A stretch of 10,320 nt of DNA. Source: G020350405 sp964513655 (GTDB taxonomy: Bacteria > Planctomycetota > Phycisphaerae > Sedimentisphaerales > Anaerobacaceae). Position numbers and translations under genes: made by a program. Shown here one piece after another: positions 5,916 through 10,320 of the stretch. Under the pieces are notes generated by a model. The model saw only the letters and a program-made list of their open reading frames with translations, had not been told where the DNA came from and did not search any database. Each line of letters starts with the position of its first letter. Position 1 is the first letter of the stretch. The DNA lies in assembly GCA_964513655.1 (NCBI GenBank), contig CAZENQ010000109.1, positions 1 to 10,320 of the forward strand, written 5' to 3'.

Positions 5916-6182
5916 ATGGAATCATCCAGCTTACAGCAATTACAACAAATTCCCGGCGTTGGTAAAACTATTGCCCGGGATATGCACAATATCGGCATCC
6001 ATTCTATTGACGCTCTTAAGGGCCGCCAGGCCCGGCAGCTTTATGCTAAACTCTGCCAGTTTAAGGCCTTTCCAGTCGACAGATGTATGCTTTACGTATT
6101 CCGCTGCGCAATATACTACGCTTCCAATACCGACCATGACCCGCAGCTGTTAAAATGGCAGAACTGGAAGGATAAGCAATAA
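5916..6182 (+). CDS. Helix-hairpin-helix protein of the Cdd1 'pathogenicity locus' type
   Basis: This is an 88-aa small soluble protein. A helix-hairpin-helix motif with IPGVGK at 12-17 begins the protein and is the usual non-specific DNA-backbone binding element. The conserved second half, PVDRCMLYVFRCAIYYA at 53-69 followed by LLKWQNWKD, matches what I know of the Cdd1 family, often labelled pathogenicity-locus or mitomycin-resistance related. The biochemical role of that family is not established. Length is normal and the protein is complete. The start ATG has a modest GAGG site nine bases upstream and a good promoter before it. It reads toward the nuclease-ATPase gene 103 bp further on, but the gap is large enough for separate expression. 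Confidence 0.82.
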   Translation: MESSSLQQLQQIPGVGKTIARDMHNIGIHSIDALKGRQARQLYAKLCQFKAFPVDRCMLYVFRCAIYYASNTDHDPQLLKWQNWKDKQ

Positions 6183-6285
6183 CTAAATGCTCACGTGCAG
6201 GCAAGTTAATTTGATTATTTACTATTTACTGATTATTGAAAATTAAATTGGCCACAGAGATAAATTACGGGCAAAGGAATACAAA
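6183..6285. other. Spacer with heptamer tract before the nuclease gene
   Basis: This A/T-rich spacer holds the period-7 tract TGATTAT TTACTAT TTACTGA TTATTGA (6212-6239). I see no strong promoter; TTGATT at 6211-6216 with TATTGA 17 bp later is weak. AAAGGA lies seven bases before the ATG of the next gene and explains its start. Confidence 0.5.
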
Positions 6286-8943
6286 ATGATCAATCCAGAT
6301 GAAGCAATCGACAATCTGCGTCAAGTCATAACTAGTTTTGAGGCATTTTGCAAAGTTCATGGCAACGTTACTGAGGCGGATACTCGGGCGAATGTTATAG
6401 ACAAAATCCTAAAGGACGTCTGCGGTTGGCCTGACCAATGGATAACTCGGGAGGAGCACGCAGACAGAGGACGTATGGACTATTGCTTGGGAGTTCAGAA
6501 TCGAAAATTCGTAGCGGCAGAGGCCAAGAAGAAGGGTAAGCCATTTACGTTCCCACACGATACATCGCATAGATCACTCAAACTTTCCGGAAGCCTCTTG
6601 ACAGACAAAAATATTCGTGAAGCTATTACGCAAGTGCGTGGGTATTGCGACGATGAAGGAATCCGCTATGCAATTGCTACAAACGGATATGCATGGATTG
6701 TGTTTCGAGCCATACGGGAGGATATGCCTTGGCGTAATGGCCATGCAAGAATATTCCCAAGCCTTGAGTACATATGCGAGAACTTTACGCAATTCTGGAA
6801 CCTCCTATCTTATGAGGCAATATGCTCAGGTTCCTTGGATTCTGAGTTCGGCGTCACTCTGCGTGTTGAGAGAGACCTGCACCGCGTTATTGACATACTA
6901 TTCAATGCAAATCTGCCTTTGGAGAGAAACCGCCTACATGCGCAGATTCATCCCATAATCAACACAATCTTTGAAGACATTGCCGAGCATGATGAACTCG
7001 ACATCTTGAAGCATTGCTATGTCTATTCAAAAAGTCTGGAAATTGTCGCTAAGGATCTAAACATAGTCATAAAGGACTCCATCCCAGAGTTCCTAATAAA
7101 ACAAGGTACTGAGCAGCTGATTGTAACAGATAGATATAGTGCTGGTAAGTTTGGCCCAGCCGTTTCACGTTCAGTCTCTTCCAAGAAAGGGCAGATGTTC
7201 TTGCTCCTAGGTGGAATAGGTTCTGGTAAAACCACCTTCCTAAAGCGCTATCAGAAAACTGTAGGCACGAAGCTCCTGAAGGAAAGTACAATCTGGTTCC
7301 ACATTGATTTCCTAGGCCCACCCTTAATCATCGACGAGATGGAAAAGTACGTGTGGGATACGATCCTAGACCAGATTCGGGAACGATTCGCTGAGATGAA
7401 TCTTGAAACGCGCCAAAACCTCAAAGGAGCATTTTCAGACAAGATTAGAATACTCAAGGAAACATTGCTGAAACGACACGACAAGAATTCCTCTGAATAC
7501 GACAGATTGATATCAGAACACCTTCAAAAATGGAGTGATGATCCTACAGAGTACACACCTAGACTTCTTAAGCAGGTCAGCCTAAGCCAGAGAAAGAAAG
7601 TTGTGTTGTTCATTGACAACGTAGACCAGCTTGAGCCTAAATACCAAGCCAGCATTTTTATGCTCGCGCAGCGCATAACGAATATGACTAATTCAGTTAC
7701 GGTTATATCCTTGCGAGAGGAATCATATTATGCTGTTGCTGTCCAAAAAACGTTTACTGCTTACACTAACAGAAAGTTCCATATAGCCTCCCCAAGGTTT
7801 AGACCACTGATTGGGACGCGAATCAAGTTTGCCCTGAAAGCTTTGGATGATGCGGAAGACACATATAATCTTTTCAGCCACAGTGGGATTTACATTAACA
7901 AGCAGGATTTGGCTGATTTCCTAAGAATCGTCCAGGAAAGTATTTTCGGAGTGAACAAGAATATAGCACGTTTCGTCGATGCAATTTGCTACGGAAATAT
8001 GCGCTGGGCCCTACAAATGTTTGGTACCTTTTTAGGTTCTGGCGTAGTAGATGTCGACAAGATGCTACGCATATATCGCAGAGATGGAAATTACTATGTA
8101 GCCTTCCATGAATGGGTCAAATCTATAATGCTCGAGGATAGGATGTATTATAAGGAATCTGAGAGTCCGATTATGAATCTGTTTAATTGCGGCACCGAAA
8201 AGAATTCTAGTCATTTCACATGTCTTAGGATCCTTTTATATTTGATGGCTTACAGGGCTCAAAGCACAATACAAGGCCAAGGCTATCTGGAGATAGCTAA
8301 AGCAGAATCTCTATTTGAGGATATCTTCAACAATAGAGAGGACTTTATTCGATCCTCGAATAGATTATTAGCAAAACGGCTCATTGAAGTCAATACAAGA
8401 TCTACAGAAGATATCATTGGGGCTAGCCATGTCAGAATAACATCTGCAGGGTGGTACTATTACAGGTTCTTGGTAAAATCTTTCTGCTATCTTGACTTGG
8501 TGTTGCAGGATACCCCGTTCAACAACATCACAGTGCAAAAAAGTCTGTGTGACTCTGTTCACAATGTAAACAACCTTTATGGCCGTGACGACCAGAAGAT
8601 AGAACGCTTAAAGGAACGTTTTCTGCGTGTTGATAATTTTCTCGACTACCTTAAAGTCGAAGAAGAGGAAGAGTTCGGAAGATTTAATTTAGCGCAGATT
8701 GACACTGTAGTTAATGAAAGATTTATTCCTCAGGTTGTACAAATATATTCGAAAGAAAAAACCAGCATTTTAGAAAGAGTAGCAAGAAATCAGGAAAAGT
8801 ATGAGGAAAAGTTCTCCCTCGATTTAACTCCAGAGGAACATGCGATGTTAGATGATGAAAGTAATGGCACGGATGCCCAGGATGTTATGAACAGACATTC
8901 TGTACCAAAGAAAACTCAAGATCTTCGCAAAGGTAAATATTAA
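6286..8943 (+). CDS. HsdR-N-like nuclease fused to a P-loop ATPase (putative defence protein)
   Basis: This is an 885-aa multidomain cytoplasmic protein. Residues about 5-175 resemble the N-terminal PD-(D/E)xK nuclease of type I restriction subunit HsdR: D39, GRMDY with D65, EAK at 79-81, and the QxxxY motif Q116/Y120. Residues about 280-560 form a P-loop ATPase with Walker A GGIGSGKT at 309-316, Walker B VVLFIDNVD at 439-447 and a sensor-like SLREES with R477. Residues about 640-735 look like a winged helix, and the C-terminus (about 780-865) is charged and probably helical. No helicase motifs, methylase or specificity gene accompany it, so it is not an ordinary type I enzyme. Nuclease plus NTPase plus sensor-like C-terminus is the layout of STAND/Avs-type and other single-gene anti-phage effectors (inference). 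Start: ATG with AAAGGA seven bases upstream. Codon use is more A/T-rich than the left operon, suggesting transfer. Confidence 0.78.
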   Translation: MINPDEAIDNLRQVITSFEAFCKVHGNVTEADTRANVIDKILKDVCGWPDQWITREEHADRGRMDYCLGVQNRKFVAAEAKKKGKPFTFPHDTSHRSLKLSGSLLTDKNIREAITQVRGYCDDEGIRYAIATNGYAWIVFRAIREDMPWRNGHARIFPSLEYICENFTQFWNLLSYEAICSGSLDSEFGVTLRVERDLHRVIDILFNANLPLERNRLHAQIHPIINTIFEDIAEHDELDILKHCYVYSKSLEIVAKDLNIVIKDSIPEFLIKQGTEQLIVTDRYSAGKFGPAVSRSVSSKKGQMFLLLGGIGSGKTTFLKRYQKTVGTKLLKESTIWFHIDFLGPPLIIDEMEKYVWDTILDQIRERFAEMNLETRQNLKGAFSDKIRILKETLLKRHDKNSSEYDRLISEHLQKWSDDPTEYTPRLLKQVSLSQRKKVVLFIDNVDQLEPKYQASIFMLAQRITNMTNSVTVISLREESYYAVAVQKTFTAYTNRKFHIASPRFRPLIGTRIKFALKALDDAEDTYNLFSHSGIYINKQDLADFLRIVQESIFGVNKNIARFVDAICYGNMRWALQMFGTFLGSGVVDVDKMLRIYRRDGNYYVAFHEWVKSIMLEDRMYYKESESPIMNLFNCGTEKNSSHFTCLRILLYLMAYRAQSTIQGQGYLEIAKAESLFEDIFNNREDFIRSSNRLLAKRLIEVNTRSTEDIIGASHVRITSAGWYYYRFLVKSFCYLDLVLQDTPFNNITVQKSLCDSVHNVNNLYGRDDQKIERLKERFLRVDNFLDYLKVEEEEEFGRFNLAQIDTVVNERFIPQVVQIYSKEKTSILERVARNQEKYEEKFSLDLTPEEHAMLDDESNGTDAQDVMNRHSVPKKTQDLRKGKY

Positions 8944-8987
8944 TAACTCTATAATGGTAACCAGTAGGTTGTGTTTTGATAAAACTA

Positions 8988-9019
8988 GGGACAGCCACCT
9001 ATTAATGGCTGGGGACAGT
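8988..9019. repeat. REP-like GGGACAG repeat with hairpin
   Basis: The motif GGGACAG occurs at 8988-8994 and again inside GGGGACAGT at 9011-9019. It flanks a hairpin AGCCA (8993-8997), loop CCTATTAA, TGGCT (9006-9010). Similar GGGGACAG-flanked hairpins are widespread intergenic repeats, often linked with REP-associated tyrosine transposases. No transposase is present here. Confidence 0.55.
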
Positions 9020-9065
9020 ACACGTAAAAGTGGGATTGGCCCTTATAAATCTAGGGGCGGTATTA

Positions 9066-9920
9066 ATGAAAACAGGATATATTCTTGCTCTTGTTCTTTT
9101 GACCTCCACTGCGTATGATAGACAGCCACAATTATGTTTTCCACCAAAGTATGGGCTTGATCCGAATATGTTGTCAGACCTTGAAACATCCCTGGATCAG
9201 AGAGTGTTCCCGGTTGTTTCCTTTACTGACGCCCCGTTTGAGAGCGTGATATCTTGGGCATGCCAAGACATATCACAACATCACGGTATTGTATATATCC
9301 TTGGAGACATTGAGCCAAATGCCATGGTCCTGCCTCCCAGTCCTGATACCGTGACTGTAAACATGACTAATGTTACATGTCGAACGGTTTTAAACGCCGT
9401 CTGTTACGAAGCTCATCTAAGTTGGCGATTAGACTCAACGTACATCATGGGATGGCCACAAATCACGGTGGGACGACCTGAGGTATTCCTGGATAGGCTA
9501 GCAATAGAGAAAAGGAGATCTGAAAGCTGGGAGCCAATTCTCTTTTTGCTTGCAGTTGGGGGCTTGTTCCTACTTCCTACTTTGTTCTTCTCACTTATTC
9601 ATATCTGTGTAAGGGAGGATTTCGCAACCAAGTTTCTTGGTCGAAAATACAGATATCTTCTTGACCCTTCATTGAAAGGTTATACCGCCAGCTTAGCAGC
9701 CGGATCCGTGATAGGCAAAATGCTTCCAGTTCCATTAGATATAATTCTTGCGGCACGTCTCCGTTACTTGATGACCACGGACAGAACGTCAGCCGTGAAA
9801 CACGTTTATTCGATTTTAGTGGCTATGGGGGATAAAGTGCCGAAAGATGCATGGCGAGAATTCTACAAACGAAATCCAGAAGCCAAACACCTTAAGTGCC
9901 CGATCAGTGTGGATGCCTAA
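9066..9920 (+). CDS. Membrane protein with periplasmic STN-like region
   Basis: This is a 284-aa protein when started at the ATG 9066-9068, which has AGGGGCGG upstream and opens directly into a signal-like segment (MKTGYILALVLLTSTAY). An upstream in-frame GTG at 9030 is less likely because it puts 12 extra residues before that signal. Residues about 47-130 resemble a duplicated STN / secretin-N0-like fold: VSFTDAPFESVISWA, then VTVNMTNVTCRTVLNAV and LSWRLD, a pattern frequent in planctomycete exported proteins. A strong membrane helix lies at about 157-180, and the remaining 100 or so residues should be cytoplasmic and basic, ending in a helical tail. The function is unknown. It follows the nuclease gene by 122 bp that include a REP-like repeat, so co-transcription is possible but not shown. 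I see no enzyme motif. Confidence 0.68.
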   Translation: MKTGYILALVLLTSTAYDRQPQLCFPPKYGLDPNMLSDLETSLDQRVFPVVSFTDAPFESVISWACQDISQHHGIVYILGDIEPNAMVLPPSPDTVTVNMTNVTCRTVLNAVCYEAHLSWRLDSTYIMGWPQITVGRPEVFLDRLAIEKRRSESWEPILFLLAVGGLFLLPTLFFSLIHICVREDFATKFLGRKYRYLLDPSLKGYTASLAAGSVIGKMLPVPLDIILAARLRYLMTTDRTSAVKHVYSILVAMGDKVPKDAWREFYKRNPEAKHLKCPISVDA

Positions 9921-9934
9921 ATGAGTGGATGCCT
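9909..9934 (+). repeat. 10-bp direct repeat across the stop codon
   Basis: GTGGATGCCT occurs at 9909-9918 and 9925-9934, six bases apart. The first copy contains the last codons and the first base of the stop of the membrane-protein gene. It looks like a small local duplication. Confidence 0.6.
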
Positions 9935-10084
9935 GTGAACGGTCTATTTGCTTTGAAAGGAGCGAAGGTAACATAAACTGTTGATGGTGCACAGGAAATG
10001 CGCGGCCAGAGGTGCTTGAGGTCCCTCGACTGTGCTCCTCATACCATTGTGCTCATTGCTTATCCTGATTTAATAAACAATTCT
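9935..10084. other. Spacer, no feature recognised
   Basis: I see no open frame with a start and ribosome site, no strong hairpin with a T-run, and no repeat except those bordering it. Confidence 0.5.
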
Positions 10085-10147
10085 AACGACAACTCTACCG
10101 CATTAAGCCAGCCCGAGCGCAACTAACCAAAGCATGCTCGCGAGGCA
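10085..10147 (-). repeat. Modular short repeat, right copy A (inverted)
   Basis: Read on the minus strand, this 63-bp unit begins TGCCTCGCGAGCATGC and ends TAGAGTTGTCGTT. The interior shares GCTTT-GGTTAG with left copy 1. It is the opposite orientation to the two left copies. Confidence 0.62.
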
Positions 10148-10190
10148 AACGACAACTCTCTCGTCCCGATTCTTCGGGACTGGCGAGGCA
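10148..10190 (-). repeat. Modular short repeat, right copy B (inverted, short)
   Basis: Read on the minus strand, this 43-bp unit begins TGCCTCGCCA, contains the perfect hairpin GTCCCGA-AGAA-TCGGGAC (10163-10180), and ends GAGAGAGTTGTCGTT. It abuts copy A directly. The interior is a compact stem-loop in place of the 40-nt middle of the other copies. Confidence 0.65.
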
Positions 10191-10275
10191 CCCATTTCCA
10201 ATCAAATCCGCAGGGGGGTAAGAGCAAAAATCCGAAAATTTAAAATTCTTTTAACTGCTTTTCTAACAACAACTT

Positions 10276-10293
10276 AATCCTGTCAATCCTGTC
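10276..10293 (+). repeat. 9-bp tandem repeat AATCCTGTC x2
   Basis: Two exact tandem copies of AATCCTGTC, followed by an A-run. The surrounding 10191-10320 is noncoding as far as I can see. Confidence 0.6.
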
Positions 10294-10320
10294 AAAAACA
10301 CCCCAATTTTCGCACCAAAC

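Noticed and set aside
6286..8943. Ordinary type I restriction HsdR subunit
   Set aside because: No helicase motifs, and no HsdM or HsdS gene in the window.
8950..8955. TATAAT after the nuclease stop as a promoter
   Set aside because: No acceptable -35 lies 16-18 bp upstream, so the hexamer alone is weak evidence.
9030..9065. GTG start 12 codons upstream for the membrane protein
   Set aside because: The ATG at 9066 has a better ribosome site and begins the signal-like segment directly.
5640..10190. CRISPR array made of the TGCCTCGC units
   Set aside because: Only two units on each side, in opposite orientations, with unequal lengths and no uniform repeat; no cas genes.

Overview
The window looks like a scaffold from an environmental Gram-negative bacterium. 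My best guess is Planctomycetota or a neighbouring phylum. The reasons are a duplicated STN/secretin-N0-like periplasmic module of a kind common there, a sigma-54 type two-component system, gene-poor spacers full of short repeats, and a 100-N scaffold gap. No rRNA, tRNA or taxonomic marker gene is present, so the phylum is an inference.

Left third (71-4263, minus strand): a compact four-gene block transcribed right to left. In order it encodes an Rrf2-family regulator (apparently started from AUA), a TauE/SafE-type anion or sulfite exporter, a Cache-HAMP histidine kinase interrupted by the N gap, and an NtrC-type sigma-54 response regulator. A good sigma-70 promoter with a near-perfect 20-bp palindrome over its -10 and start site lies just upstream of the Rrf2 gene. 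This suggests an autoregulated operon coupling a sulfur-linked repressor, a membrane exporter and an extracytoplasmic sensor.

Middle (4264-5915): a 570-bp divergent spacer holds heptameric microrepeats and two minus-strand terminator-like hairpins with no obvious gene feeding them. Two plus-strand genes follow: an 81-aa hypothetical protein and a 179-aa protein made of three regularly spaced zinc-ribbon units of phage-like type. A repeat-rich spacer comes next.

Right half (5916-9920, plus strand, visibly more A/T-rich): a small helix-hairpin-helix protein of the Cdd1 'pathogenicity locus' type, then a large 885-aa protein joining an HsdR-like PD-(D/E)xK nuclease to a P-loop ATPase and a probable winged helix, then a membrane protein with a periplasmic STN-like region. 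The nuclease-ATPase resembles single-protein anti-phage defence effectors. Short modular repeats of about 43-63 bp (TGCCTCGC ... AGAGTTGTCGTT) occur twice in plus orientation left of this block (5650-5819) and twice in minus orientation right of it (10085-10190). The block is therefore bracketed by inverted repeat pairs and may be an acquired cassette. The last 130 bases hold no gene that I can see.
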